From Fluviicola sp. (GTDB lineage: Bacteria > Bacteroidota > Bacteroidia > Flavobacteriales_D > Crocinitomicaceae), in assembly GCA_017983675.1 (NCBI GenBank), contig JAGOAZ010000004.1, positions 62,001-126,000 on the forward strand: a stretch of 64,000 nt of DNA, read 5' to 3'. The notes beneath the pieces were generated by a model that saw only the letters and a list, made by a program, of their open reading frames with translations, was not told the DNA's origin and searched no databases. Shown here piece by piece: positions 37,875 through 46,677 of this stretch; position 1 is the stretch's first letter, and every line of letters begins with the position of its first letter. The translations under genes and the position numbers were made by a program.

Positions 37875-38942
37875 TCAATTTTTAACGCGATTGAAACGCA
37901 TTGCACGCAACATCCAATTGGGTAAAAATGCTCCTGGTTTTTTGTTTTTTAAATGAATGTACCAGCCTAACTTTTTCATTACAGGCACTTTATGTGTTTC
38001 AACAAATTCAATCCACGTACCATCTGGATCTTCAATATAACTAAAACGACCACCTGCTTCACCCATGTCAAATGTTTTACCGGAATCAACTGTAAATGGA
38101 AAACCTGCTGCTTCACATTCTTGTTGTAAACTATCCATACCTTGGACATCAAAACACAAGTGAATGAATCCCCAATCGCCCCAAAAGCGGTTCTTGAAAA
38201 TTGATTTCGCATCTGTTCGTTCCACTGCTTGAATCAATTCGATTTGTGTTGGTCCTAGTAGTTTTGCAAATGGTCCTTTGCGCGCTTCAGGGTGTTGTAA
38301 TAAAACACGACGAATGCGTTGATTTCCGTTTGGTATGTTATCAAATGCTACAAATGTGTCCGTTACATCGTAAACTATTTCACTATATCCTAAAATTTCT
38401 TGATACAATTTCAATGATTTTTCAATCGAACTAACACCAATCATTGCGCCAGCAACACCACCTGTCTGACCTTCAAATTTGGTGTCCATGAACCAAGCGT
38501 TTCCTTCAACAATATCAAATATATTTCCATTTGGATCCTGTACTAAAAAATGCAATTGCCCTGATGGAAGTTGTTGAGGTTCAGATAGAATATGTGCGCC
38601 ATTTTTTTTCAAGAAATCAAAAGTAGCTGTTACATTTTTTGATTTGATACGGCAAGCATACAAACCAAAGTCACCTAAAATGATCGGTTCTGTTGATTTT
38701 TCTGTTCCTCTAGATGTGAATTGCCAAATCTCGAAACCTCCGCCACCTTCCATAGAAAGTGCTAAAGTAGCAGTTCGTGCATGCACTTGTCCACCTGTAT
38801 ACCTTGTCATCAAAGGAGCTTCAGCTGCTTCTTCAAAAATTCGAACATCTACACCAAAGTTTTGGCGGTACCATTTCCAGATACCTTGTACATCGGGAAC
38901 TCCAATTCCCATTTGTTGTATTCCACAAATAATTTTTGTCAT
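37875..38942 (-). CDS. VOC family protein with two glyoxalase-like domains
   Basis: 355 residues with two vicinal-oxygen-chelate modules: residues about 4-148 (ending HFLVQDPNGNIFDIVEG) and about 165-325 (GAMIGVSSIEKSLKLYQ to FSYIEDPDGTWIEFVE). Each module has the paired beta-alpha-beta folds of the family, and the second keeps a histidine (FIHLCFDV) and a glutamate (IEFVET) that could bind metal. A short tail, residues 325-355, ends in a basic stretch. The reaction (dioxygenase, isomerase or lyase) is not determinable. It lies 10 bases after the patatin gene, so the two are probably one unit. Confidence 0.88.
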   Translation of the reverse strand: MTKIICGIQQMGIGVPDVQGIWKWYRQNFGVDVRIFEEAAEAPLMTRYTGGQVHARTATLALSMEGGGGFEIWQFTSRGTEKSTEPIILGDFGLYACRIKSKNVTATFDFLKKNGAHILSEPQQLPSGQLHFLVQDPNGNIFDIVEGNAWFMDTKFEGQTGGVAGAMIGVSSIEKSLKLYQEILGYSEIVYDVTDTFVAFDNIPNGNQRIRRVLLQHPEARKGPFAKLLGPTQIELIQAVERTDAKSIFKNRFWGDWGFIHLCFDVQGMDSLQQECEAAGFPFTVDSGKTFDMGEAGGRFSYIEDPDGTWIEFVETHKVPVMKKLGWYIHLKNKKPGAFLPNWMLRAMRFNRVKN

Positions 38943-38952
38943 ATGTTATTTT

Positions 38953-41241
38953 TTACCACCTTGTTGCACGTTCATTAAATAGGATAAAACCGTAACTAAA
39001 TTGTAAAATTAACGGTTTTAATTGTTTTGGAAAATAATCTAAACTCAAGCGCAAAGGTCCAACAGGTGAATGATAAATTCCTGAAAGACTTGCCACGACT
39101 GATTCACCCTTAAATAATTTTGAATAACCAAAAGTGCCATCGTTATTTTTTACTAATTGCTTAAAAGGCTGGTACAAATATGTATCCAATCGTAAATCAA
39201 AATTTTTACGCGGTGAAAACACCAAATTAATTCCGCCACTGATAAATTGTGGAGAACGGTATTCTGGCAAAAAATAGGTTTGCATGTCTGGAATAGCTTG
39301 AAAACTATTCATACTCAATAATGAAGCAGTGTAGTTTTGAAAAAGCGATTGACTTGTCAAGCTTGCAATAGCATGAACACCCAATGAATATCTTTTTTTC
39401 GCTAACACAAATTTTTGGAATTCACCATAGAGATTTATCCATTCATGTTGTTTTCGGTAATCATATTGTTCGCTCGATATAGAACCAGATATACTGTGCT
39501 CTTCTCCAGTGACAAATCTAAATTTCAAACTTAACAATGACCCTGAAGTAGCAAATTGCTTACGGTTCAATGAGTTTTGTTCAATATATCCACTAAATAC
39601 ATGTCCGTTAAACCTAGTTATATCACTTGTGTCTTTGTTGGTAAAGTTGGATGATTGATAATAACTATCCTCTAAATCTACAAATCGGTAATCAAAAACA
39701 AGTTTTGAATTATTGAAAATAGGTAATTTGACTTGAGCTCCAACATAAGATTCATATTGTACCAAAAAAGACGGCTTCACATCTTCAAAAAACGTTGCAA
39801 AACTTCTGAAATAATCCCAGCGATTAATTGTTCCGTAAGTACTAATTGATAGTGGCCAATAAGTTGGCAAATGAAAATCAACACCGATTTTACCAGAACC
39901 ATAGAATTTTCCAAAATAGGTATTGGCATGTATGCCTGTTGCCATGCGTCCTATATTCAAATAATTCAATTGTAAAAATCCAGTATTAATTGCACGTGAT
40001 GATAAAACACCGCCCACGTCAACTCTGAATTGTTTTGCTTTTGTCACCGCAATTTTTAGTGCAAAAGAACTGTCTTTTCCCAGTGAAAGAGTAGGGAATA
40101 AGTAACTTACTTGTGGTGTTGCATAAGTTCTAAAATAACGACGTTCAAAACGTTGCTCTCCAATGATTTGATCTTTATTGTTTTTTAGAATTGATTTGCG
40201 CACAAAACTTTCATCTTTTCCACTTGCATAACTCGTTTGTACTTGATTGATGGTTAACGAAGGGATTTTTGCTTGAAAAGCGCGACGTTTCTCTATCAGA
40301 GATTGTTGAGAAACACGGTAATTGATTTCTTTTTTAATCGAATCGATGATTAAAAGTGTTGCATTGTATCCATCGTTGATTGCTGTTTCAACATCTTCAA
40401 AATCAAATGTTTGAATGCTTGATTTTGGTTCAATGATAATGCCGTTGGAACAAGGAATGGAAAAATCCGATTGCGAGACCAACATGTTCGTTAATTGACT
40501 GATTAAATCATCTTCATTGGGAGGTTTTGCATTGTACGAAACTTTACTACCAATGATGAAATCAGGATTGAAATGGTCGTAAAGTACATCAGCAGGGAAG
40601 TTATTATAAAGTCCACCGTCAAAGTACAGCGTACCATTGATTTTGATTGGATTAATATAAAAAGGATACGTCATTGAAGCGCGTACTGCCTCGTTCAAAT
40701 TACCAGTTGCAAAAACAATTCCTTTTTTTTCAACGATATCACTTGCAACACAGCGAAAGGGTACAAACAAACTGTCGAAATTATTTTGAAATGTAGCGGA
40801 TGTTTTCCCTTGAATGCGCAACATTTCATAATCCAATAATTCTGGTCGTATAAAATTTGTCGGTAAGGATCTTTTAAAAAGACTGTCAATTGAAAACGAA
40901 AAACTAATAATAGAGGAATTAATGGGGTCTTCACGTAATAAAAATTCGTGTTTTTGCTCGACTTCTCCTTTTGTCATGAGCATGAATTTTTCACTTTTGA
41001 CGTACGCTTCAATCTCGGCTGGACTCATTCCACACGCATATAAAGAGCCAATAAATGCTCCTGCTGATGTGCCTGAAATAAAATTGATTGGAATTTCGTT
41101 TTCTTCGAGTGCCTTCAAAACACCAATATGTGCAAATCCTGAAGCGCCTCCACCACTCAATACTAATCCAACTCCTTGACCGAATAAACTATTCGATTGA
41201 ACAAGTATGCAAATAAACAAAATTGCTAAGCGGATTTTCAA
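38953..41241 (-). CDS. Patatin-like phospholipase with C-terminal Omp85-type outer-membrane barrel
   Basis: 762 residues. Signal peptide about 1-22. The patatin domain (about 24-320) has the oxyanion loop GGGASG (30-35), the nucleophile Ser59 in GTSAG and the Asp208 of DGG. A connecting domain (about 330-430) and a beta barrel to the C-terminus follow, ending FILFNERATRW with a terminal aromatic residue. This is the arrangement of PlpD-like type Vd autotransporters, in which the barrel exports or displays the lipase. No ATG is available in frame; initiation at TTG is required because the signal peptide begins there. Confidence 0.88.
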   Translation of the reverse strand: MKIRLAILFICILVQSNSLFGQGVGLVLSGGGASGFAHIGVLKALEENEIPINFISGTSAGAFIGSLYACGMSPAEIEAYVKSEKFMLMTKGEVEQKHEFLLREDPINSSIISFSFSIDSLFKRSLPTNFIRPELLDYEMLRIQGKTSATFQNNFDSLFVPFRCVASDIVEKKGIVFATGNLNEAVRASMTYPFYINPIKINGTLYFDGGLYNNFPADVLYDHFNPDFIIGSKVSYNAKPPNEDDLISQLTNMLVSQSDFSIPCSNGIIIEPKSSIQTFDFEDVETAINDGYNATLLIIDSIKKEINYRVSQQSLIEKRRAFQAKIPSLTINQVQTSYASGKDESFVRKSILKNNKDQIIGEQRFERRYFRTYATPQVSYLFPTLSLGKDSSFALKIAVTKAKQFRVDVGGVLSSRAINTGFLQLNYLNIGRMATGIHANTYFGKFYGSGKIGVDFHLPTYWPLSISTYGTINRWDYFRSFATFFEDVKPSFLVQYESYVGAQVKLPIFNNSKLVFDYRFVDLEDSYYQSSNFTNKDTSDITRFNGHVFSGYIEQNSLNRKQFATSGSLLSLKFRFVTGEEHSISGSISSEQYDYRKQHEWINLYGEFQKFVLAKKRYSLGVHAIASLTSQSLFQNYTASLLSMNSFQAIPDMQTYFLPEYRSPQFISGGINLVFSPRKNFDLRLDTYLYQPFKQLVKNNDGTFGYSKLFKGESVVASLSGIYHSPVGPLRLSLDYFPKQLKPLILQFSYGFILFNERATRW

Positions 41242-41252
41242 GTTTTTTTTTT

Positions 41253-41260
41253 CAAAATTA
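41253..41260 (-). promoter_or_regulatory. -7 element (TAATTTTG) for the patatin gene
   Basis: An exact TAnnTTTG match, 11 bases before the TTG start codon and followed by a run of ten A. It supports transcription starting very close to the TTG. Confidence 0.55.
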
Positions 41261-41368
41261 CAAAATATTGTAGGTAAAAAGCACGAAAAGGATGAGTTCT
41301 TTTTAGTTAGTTACTCGACATTACATCATTTCAACTTAAAATCGTGTTTAGTTCCTAATTAATAACTG

Positions 41369-41376
41369 TACCTTTG
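41369..41376 (+). promoter_or_regulatory. -7 element (TACCTTTG) for the rRNA methyltransferase gene
   Basis: An exact TAnnTTTG match, 38 bases before the ATG; a TTTA with 18 bases spacing upstream could serve as -33. Confidence 0.55.
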
Positions 41377-41384
41377 CCACGAAT

Positions 41385-41403
41385 GTAATCCATTAATGAT
41401 TAC
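41385..41403 (+). promoter_or_regulatory. Small inverted repeat in the leader of the rRNA methyltransferase gene
   Basis: GTAATC and GATTAC flank CATTAAT, between the predicted transcription start and the ATG. It could be an operator or an mRNA hairpin; nothing indicates which. Confidence 0.4.
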
Positions 41404-41414
41404 GGTATATACGA

Positions 41415-42611
41415 ATGGAAAAAACAATTAAAATAGTAGTCAAAACTTTTTTCGGATTGGAAGAAGTGTTGCAAGAGGAATTGAATGAGCTGGGTTATGA
41501 ATCGACTGAAAAACTCAACAGAGCTGTTCAACTTACTGGAACATGGAAAGATGTTTACCGCATCAATTTGCATGCGCGATGTGCGCTTTCAGTGCTTGTT
41601 GAGCTACGAACGTTTCAGTTGAAAGAAGAAAATGATTTATACAAAGAAGCATTAAAAGTTGATTGGCCAGGATTATTCGGGGTTGACAAAACTTTTGCGA
41701 TTAAAGGTGCTGTCAATTCACAGTTATTCAAACATTCTCAATTTCCGTTTTTATTGGTAAAAGATGCTGTTGCAGATGTGTTTAGAAAAGAAACTGGTGA
41801 ACGACCTGACGTAAATATTCGCACACCACAAGTTGTCATTGATTTGTATGTGCGTGAAAATCAAGGAACCTTGTCGGTAAATACAAGTGGCTTACCTCTT
41901 TTCCATAGAGGATACCGTCAATCAACTGGTGAAGCACCTTTGAACGAAGTTGTTGCAGCTGGTTTGATTCGCTTATCGGGTTGGGATAGAAAATCAACGT
42001 TTGTTGATCCTTTTTGTGGTTCAGGAACCTTGTTAATTGAAGCTGCTTTATTGGCTACGGGAATTCCATCTACAATAGAGCGAACACATTACGCATTTAA
42101 AAACTTAACAAATTACGACCGCGTTCTTTGGGAGGACATGCATGCCGCTGCGAATAAAATCGTGAAAGAATTACCTTGTATTATTACTGGTTCTGATATC
42201 GATGCTGACATGGTCACTATAGCTCGACGTAATTTGAGAAATTTCTCCTTTGGACGCTTTATTCCAATTCAAGTGGAAGATGTTGCCAATGTGAAATTCC
42301 CAGAAGAAAAAGGAACATTGATTACAAATCCTCCTTATGGCGAACGTTTGGAAACAGATGTCGTTGAATTGTACGAACAAATCGGTTCCACATTCAAACA
42401 CCAATTACAAGGTTATACGTGTTGGGTTATTTCTTCCAGTGAAGAAGGGTTTAAATCGGTAGGTTTGCGACCAGAACGTAAAATCAAGTTGTTTAATGGT
42501 GATCTGGAATGTTCATTCCGTAAGTTCTCCATTTATGATGGATCGAAAAAAGCAAAAAATCTACACACAGATTCAGTTGAAATTGAAACTTCTGAGGAAG
42601 AGGAGGAATAA
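41415..42611 (+). CDS. rlmL: THUMP-domain 23S rRNA guanine-N2 methyltransferase (RlmL-type)
   Basis: 398 residues. A THUMP RNA-binding domain (about 45-155) precedes a class I methyltransferase domain with DPFCGSGT from residue 198, GSDIDADMV and the N2-guanine motif NPPYGER at 305-311. It matches the N-terminal half of E. coli RlmKL (m2G2445 in 23S rRNA); the RlmK half is absent, so only one modification is expected. The acidic tail (SEEEEE) is an addition. The gene has its own promoter and a perfect palindromic terminator. Confidence 0.92.
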   Translation: MEKTIKIVVKTFFGLEEVLQEELNELGYESTEKLNRAVQLTGTWKDVYRINLHARCALSVLVELRTFQLKEENDLYKEALKVDWPGLFGVDKTFAIKGAVNSQLFKHSQFPFLLVKDAVADVFRKETGERPDVNIRTPQVVIDLYVRENQGTLSVNTSGLPLFHRGYRQSTGEAPLNEVVAAGLIRLSGWDRKSTFVDPFCGSGTLLIEAALLATGIPSTIERTHYAFKNLTNYDRVLWEDMHAAANKIVKELPCIITGSDIDADMVTIARRNLRNFSFGRFIPIQVEDVANVKFPEEKGTLITNPPYGERLETDVVELYEQIGSTFKHQLQGYTCWVISSSEEGFKSVGLRPERKIKLFNGDLECSFRKFSIYDGSKKAKNLHTDSVEIETSEEEEE

Positions 42612-42631
42612 ACACAAAGTATTATGAAACA

Positions 42632-42661
42632 AAAAAAGGCGTCAATTGACGCCTTTTTTTG
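42632..42661. terminator. Perfect 30-base palindromic bidirectional terminator
   Basis: The sequence equals its own reverse complement across all 30 bases: seven A, GGCGTCAATTGACGCC, seven T. It separates the convergent rRNA methyltransferase and gltA genes and can serve both. Confidence 0.93.
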
Positions 42662-42673
42662 TTTGAGTTGTTG

Positions 42674-43963
42674 TTATTTTCTATTTTCAATTGGAACATA
42701 GTCACGAGTAACAGCTCCAGTGTATATTTGACGCGGACGACCAATTGGTTCGTTCGCTTCAACCATTTCTTTCCATTGTGCAATCCATCCTGGTAAACGA
42801 CCAATAGCAAACATGACAGTAAACATATCAGTTGGAATACCAAGTGCTTTGTAAATAATACCTGAATAGAAATCTACATTAGGATATAAGTTACGCGCTT
42901 TGAAGTATTCGTCTTCCAAAGCTACTTTTTCCAATTTTTTCGCAATTGCTAATAATGGATCGTTGATGTTTAACTTTTCTAACACATCATCAGCAGCTTT
43001 CTTGATTATCGTTGCACGTGGATCAAAGTTCTTGTAAACACGGTGACCAAAGCCCATTAAACGGAAAGAATCGTCTTTGTCTTTAGCTTTCAATACCCAT
43101 TTGTCAACATCACCACCATCGTTGTGGATTTTTTCAAGCATTTCAATTACAGCTTGGTTAGCACCACCATGAAGTGGACCCCAAAGTGCAGAGATACCAG
43201 CTGAAATAGAAGCGTATAAATTTGCTTGTGATGAACCTACGATACGCACTGTTGAAGTAGAACAGTTTTGTTCGTGGTCAGCATGAAGAATTAATAACTT
43301 ATTCAATGCAGAAACAACGATCGGATCGATGTCGTATTGCTCAGTTGGCATAGCGAACATCATGTGCAAGAAATTCTTGCAGTAATCGTACTCGTTTTTC
43401 GGGTACATAAATGGATGACGCATTGAGTTTTTATAAGCCCATGCAGCCAATGTTGGTAATTTTGCAATCAAACGCAAAATAGTCAAGTTTTTCTTTTCTG
43501 GACTTCTGTTTGGGTCAAGTGACTCAGGGTAAAAAGTAGACAACGAACAAACCATTGAAGAAAGTACACCCATTGGATGTGCCTGTGCAGGATACGCTTC
43601 AAAAAATTGCTTCATATCCTCGTGAACCAACGTGTGTTTCGTGATGTTCATTGTGAACTCCTCTAATTGTGCACTTGTTGGAAGTTCACCATAAATTAAT
43701 AAGTAAGAAACTTCTAAAAAACTTGCTTTTTCAGCTAATTGCTCAATAGGATAACCTCTGTATTTTAAAATACCTTCTTCTCCGTCAAGAAAAGTAATAG
43801 CACTTAAAGTTGCTCCCGTGTTTTTGTAACCAGAATCGAGCGTGATATACCCAGTTTCTTGACGTAATTTAGTTATGTCAATTGCTTTTTCGTTTTCTGT
43901 ACCTTCTACAACAGGAAATTCATATACTTTTCCTCCTAATTCAATTTTTGCAATTTCGCCCAT
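42674..43963 (-). CDS. gltA: Citrate synthase (hexameric type II)
   Basis: Condenses acetyl-CoA and oxaloacetate to citrate at the entry of the TCA cycle. 429 residues, the size of the Gram-negative type II enzyme. Catalytic regions are visible: ADHEQNCSTSTVRI (about residue 230-243), GPLHGGANQAVIEML (about 260-274) and GFGHRVYKNFDPR (about 302-314), plus a late YPNVDFYSGIIY segment. The N-terminal beta-rich extension of type II enzymes is present (residues 1-45). It stands alone. Confidence 0.97.
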   Translation of the reverse strand: MGEIAKIELGGKVYEFPVVEGTENEKAIDITKLRQETGYITLDSGYKNTGATLSAITFLDGEEGILKYRGYPIEQLAEKASFLEVSYLLIYGELPTSAQLEEFTMNITKHTLVHEDMKQFFEAYPAQAHPMGVLSSMVCSLSTFYPESLDPNRSPEKKNLTILRLIAKLPTLAAWAYKNSMRHPFMYPKNEYDYCKNFLHMMFAMPTEQYDIDPIVVSALNKLLILHADHEQNCSTSTVRIVGSSQANLYASISAGISALWGPLHGGANQAVIEMLEKIHNDGGDVDKWVLKAKDKDDSFRLMGFGHRVYKNFDPRATIIKKAADDVLEKLNINDPLLAIAKKLEKVALEDEYFKARNLYPNVDFYSGIIYKALGIPTDMFTVMFAIGRLPGWIAQWKEMVEANEPIGRPRQIYTGAVTRDYVPIENRK

Positions 43964-44123
43964 GATGTGTTTTCGAAATGTTATCTAACTTTTTTATTTA
44001 CCGCACTAAATTAAGAAAGAAAAAAACAATAATCTCCTCTGAAACGATGTTTTTTTGCTAAATAATTATAGTTGCTGCCTTTTTTTTATTTATTTAACAA
44101 CAAATGACCAGTAACTTTGATTT

Positions 44124-46289
44124 TTACAAGTTTTTCAAAGTAAAGTCTAATAGCATTGTAAATAAATGATTCCGCGTATTCCCCCCATAAATTCCATGGT
44201 TTTTATTCGGATATATAAACAAATCAAATTGTTTGTTTGCAGCTACTAATGCATTAATAAATTCCATGGTGTTTTGATAGTGTACATTATCATCCGCAGA
44301 ACCATGTATGAGTAAAAATGGACCTTTGAGCTTGCTTGCATGATTCACAGGTGAATTATCGTCGTATCCTTTTGCATTTTCAGCAGGAGTTTGCATGAAT
44401 CGTTCGGTATAAATGTTGTCGTAATTTCTCCAATTAGTTACTGGTGCGACAGCAATTCCTGCTTTGAAAACGTCCGCTCCTTTTGTCATCGCGAGTGAGG
44501 TCATGAATCCGCCATAACTCCAACCTTGGATTCCAATGCGATTTGCATCAACGTAACTTTCTTTTTGAAGCTCACGAGCAACAGCAATTAAGTCTTCCGT
44601 TTCTAATTTACCAAGTTGCAAGTATGTTGCTTTTTTTATTGCAGCTCCTCGATACATGGTTCCGCGTGGATCAACAGAAAAAACAATGTATCCTTTTTCA
44701 GCTAATAATTGGTGGTACAAATAATTTGCTCCATCCCATTTATTTAATACCGTATTTGAACCAGGACCACAATAAATAGTAAAGTAAACAGGATATTTTT
44801 TTGCTGGATCAAAATTAGCTGGTTTAATCATCCAAGCATTTAAAAGTGTACCATCAGCACCTTTTACTTGCATAAATTCTTTTTGCGGTAAATTTAATGT
44901 TGCTAATTTCTCGCGCAGAGTTGCGTTATTCTCAAGTACAGTCAATTCTTTTCCTGTTTTATCGCACAAGGTGTATGTTGCTGGTTGATTCGCTGTAGAA
45001 GTGGAACGAACAAAATAATTACAACCCACTGAAAATTCAGCATTGTTATAACCTGTAAGTGATGAAATTGCTTTTTTGTTTTTTCCGTCAAATGAAATAG
45101 CGTACAAAACTTTATTTGTTGCACCATTTTCAGAAGACGAATAATAGATGGTTTTTAGTTTCTCATTGAATCCATAGACATCAATGATTTCCCATTCCCC
45201 TTTTGTGATTTGTTTTTGTTTGCCATCAAATGAAAGTTGGTAAATGTGGTTGTAACCATCTTTATCAGAATTATGCAGCAACGATTTTCCATCGGGCATG
45301 AACAATAAAAACTCACTTTCTAAGTATGTAGTTGATTTTTCATTATAAATAACCTGAGCAATCGGTTGAGAAGGGTTAGTAATTAGGTGATAGTTGATGT
45401 CGCTTTGGTGACGATTCAAGGAAATTGCAACTAATTCATTTTTCACTGTTGACCATTGGAAACGAGGAATGTATTCGTAGTTGCCTAAATTTACCAGTTG
45501 CGCATTAGCTTTCATACTCGGTGTAATGAATAAGCTAACTTTTGAATTATCCTCTCCAGCTTTCGGGTATTTGAATGTGTAGTTTTCAGGATATAATTCA
45601 CCATACATTGCCATTGAAAATTCTTTCACAGCCGATTCATCAAATTTTAAAAATGCTATGTGTTTTGAATCTGGTGACCAAGAAAAACCTTGTGTAATAG
45701 CAAACTCTTCTTCGTACACCCAATCAGTAGTTCCATTGATTACTGCATTTTGTTTGCCGTCATTTGTTAATTGTATCGTTTGAGTAGTATTTAATTCGTA
45801 ATTGTATAAATTATTTCCAGCAACAAAAGCAATTTGTGTTTCATCTGGTGAGAACGTTGCAAGGGTTTGTGGAATATCAGGTGTGAAAAGTTGGATTGTT
45901 TTTTTCGTGTTGATATTGTAAACAAAATAAGTGGTTTTGTAACTATAACGGTAGATACTCTCCAAATTTGTGGAAAGCAACAAATACGTTCCCGATTTTG
46001 ACAAAGTCGCATCGTCAATCGCTAGTTTTTCACCGTTGTAGCTAATTGTCGAAAGATTAATTAACTCTTCACCCTTACCTTTAAAATCATTGAAAGAAAA
46101 ACGCATCAACGAATTTGTTCCATCTTGATTTCTTACAATACGGGTGAAATGCTCACCATCGTTTAATGATGTAAATCCTTGAACACCTTTTGCAGCGAAC
46201 TCAGCTGATTTCCAAATACGTTCGACACTCAATTGTTGACCAAAAGCAGTCATTGCAAAAGCAAAAAAAATGGGGTATATAAATTTCAT
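44124..46289 (-). CDS. Dipeptidyl-peptidase IV family serine peptidase (S9B)
   Basis: 721 residues from the ATG at 46289; the in-frame TTG at 46310 is rejected because MKFIYPIFFAFAMTAFGQ starts the signal peptide. The protein has a beta-propeller domain (about 25-480) followed by an alpha/beta-hydrolase domain with GWSYGGF (nucleophile Ser591), HGSADDNVHYQ (aspartate) and NKNHGIYGG (histidine). DPP-IV enzymes cut X-Pro or X-Ala dipeptides from N-termini. Periplasmic or surface location is inferred. A minus-strand -7 element TATATTTG lies 18 bases upstream. Confidence 0.93.
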   Translation of the reverse strand: MKFIYPIFFAFAMTAFGQQLSVERIWKSAEFAAKGVQGFTSLNDGEHFTRIVRNQDGTNSLMRFSFNDFKGKGEELINLSTISYNGEKLAIDDATLSKSGTYLLLSTNLESIYRYSYKTTYFVYNINTKKTIQLFTPDIPQTLATFSPDETQIAFVAGNNLYNYELNTTQTIQLTNDGKQNAVINGTTDWVYEEEFAITQGFSWSPDSKHIAFLKFDESAVKEFSMAMYGELYPENYTFKYPKAGEDNSKVSLFITPSMKANAQLVNLGNYEYIPRFQWSTVKNELVAISLNRHQSDINYHLITNPSQPIAQVIYNEKSTTYLESEFLLFMPDGKSLLHNSDKDGYNHIYQLSFDGKQKQITKGEWEIIDVYGFNEKLKTIYYSSSENGATNKVLYAISFDGKNKKAISSLTGYNNAEFSVGCNYFVRSTSTANQPATYTLCDKTGKELTVLENNATLREKLATLNLPQKEFMQVKGADGTLLNAWMIKPANFDPAKKYPVYFTIYCGPGSNTVLNKWDGANYLYHQLLAEKGYIVFSVDPRGTMYRGAAIKKATYLQLGKLETEDLIAVARELQKESYVDANRIGIQGWSYGGFMTSLAMTKGADVFKAGIAVAPVTNWRNYDNIYTERFMQTPAENAKGYDDNSPVNHASKLKGPFLLIHGSADDNVHYQNTMEFINALVAANKQFDLFIYPNKNHGIYGGNTRNHLFTMLLDFTLKNL

Positions 46290-46307
46290 GTTTGTTTTGT
46301 TTGATAA

Positions 46308-46315
46308 CAAATATA
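46308..46315 (-). promoter_or_regulatory. -7 element (TATATTTG) for the DPP-IV gene
   Basis: An exact TAnnTTTG match on the minus strand, 18 bases before the ATG at 46289. Confidence 0.6.
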
Positions 46316-46479
46316 CAAATAGCTTTTATCAAAAATAAGGAGCTGCGTTTTTTATTGAAAAAAGGTGCGATAATAAAGGATGTCATGAGTTTTTAACAAG
46401 AAATTGAAATTTCTTTTCTAAATGTTAACAATTCTATAATCCAACCAAAAATAAAATTCTGTATTTTTGTTTTGAAAAT

Positions 46480-46527
46480 TTTGCTGTGTTCTCCTTGATA
46501 CATTTAATATGTTGAAACCACAGCAAA
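46480..46527. repeat. Inverted repeat with 9-bp arms in the long intergenic region
   Basis: Arms TTTGCTGTG (46480-46488) and CACAGCAAA (46519-46527) are perfect and separated by 30 bases. It lies just downstream of a plus-strand TATTTTTG. It could fold in RNA or be an operator. Confidence 0.5.
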
Positions 46528-46677
46528 GTAACGACAATATGTGATGTACTAAAACAAAATGAACACTTCGTTGAATAGTGGTTTTTGGAATAAAAATCTA
46601 TTTTCTAATTTGTTTTTCAACAAGTGCTTTCTGTACATTTTCCCAAGCAATCTCTTTATCTTTAAAAACAAACAACT

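Larger units (their letters stand above)
46290..46677. other. Non-coding 388-base gap between divergent genes
   Basis: No open frame of note. It holds the -7 element of the DPP-IV gene (46308-46315, minus), a plus-strand TATTTTTG at 46462-46469, the inverted repeat 46480-46527, and a weaker TATCTTTA near 46656-46663 closest to the next ATG. It is the longest gene-free stretch of the window. Confidence 0.8.
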
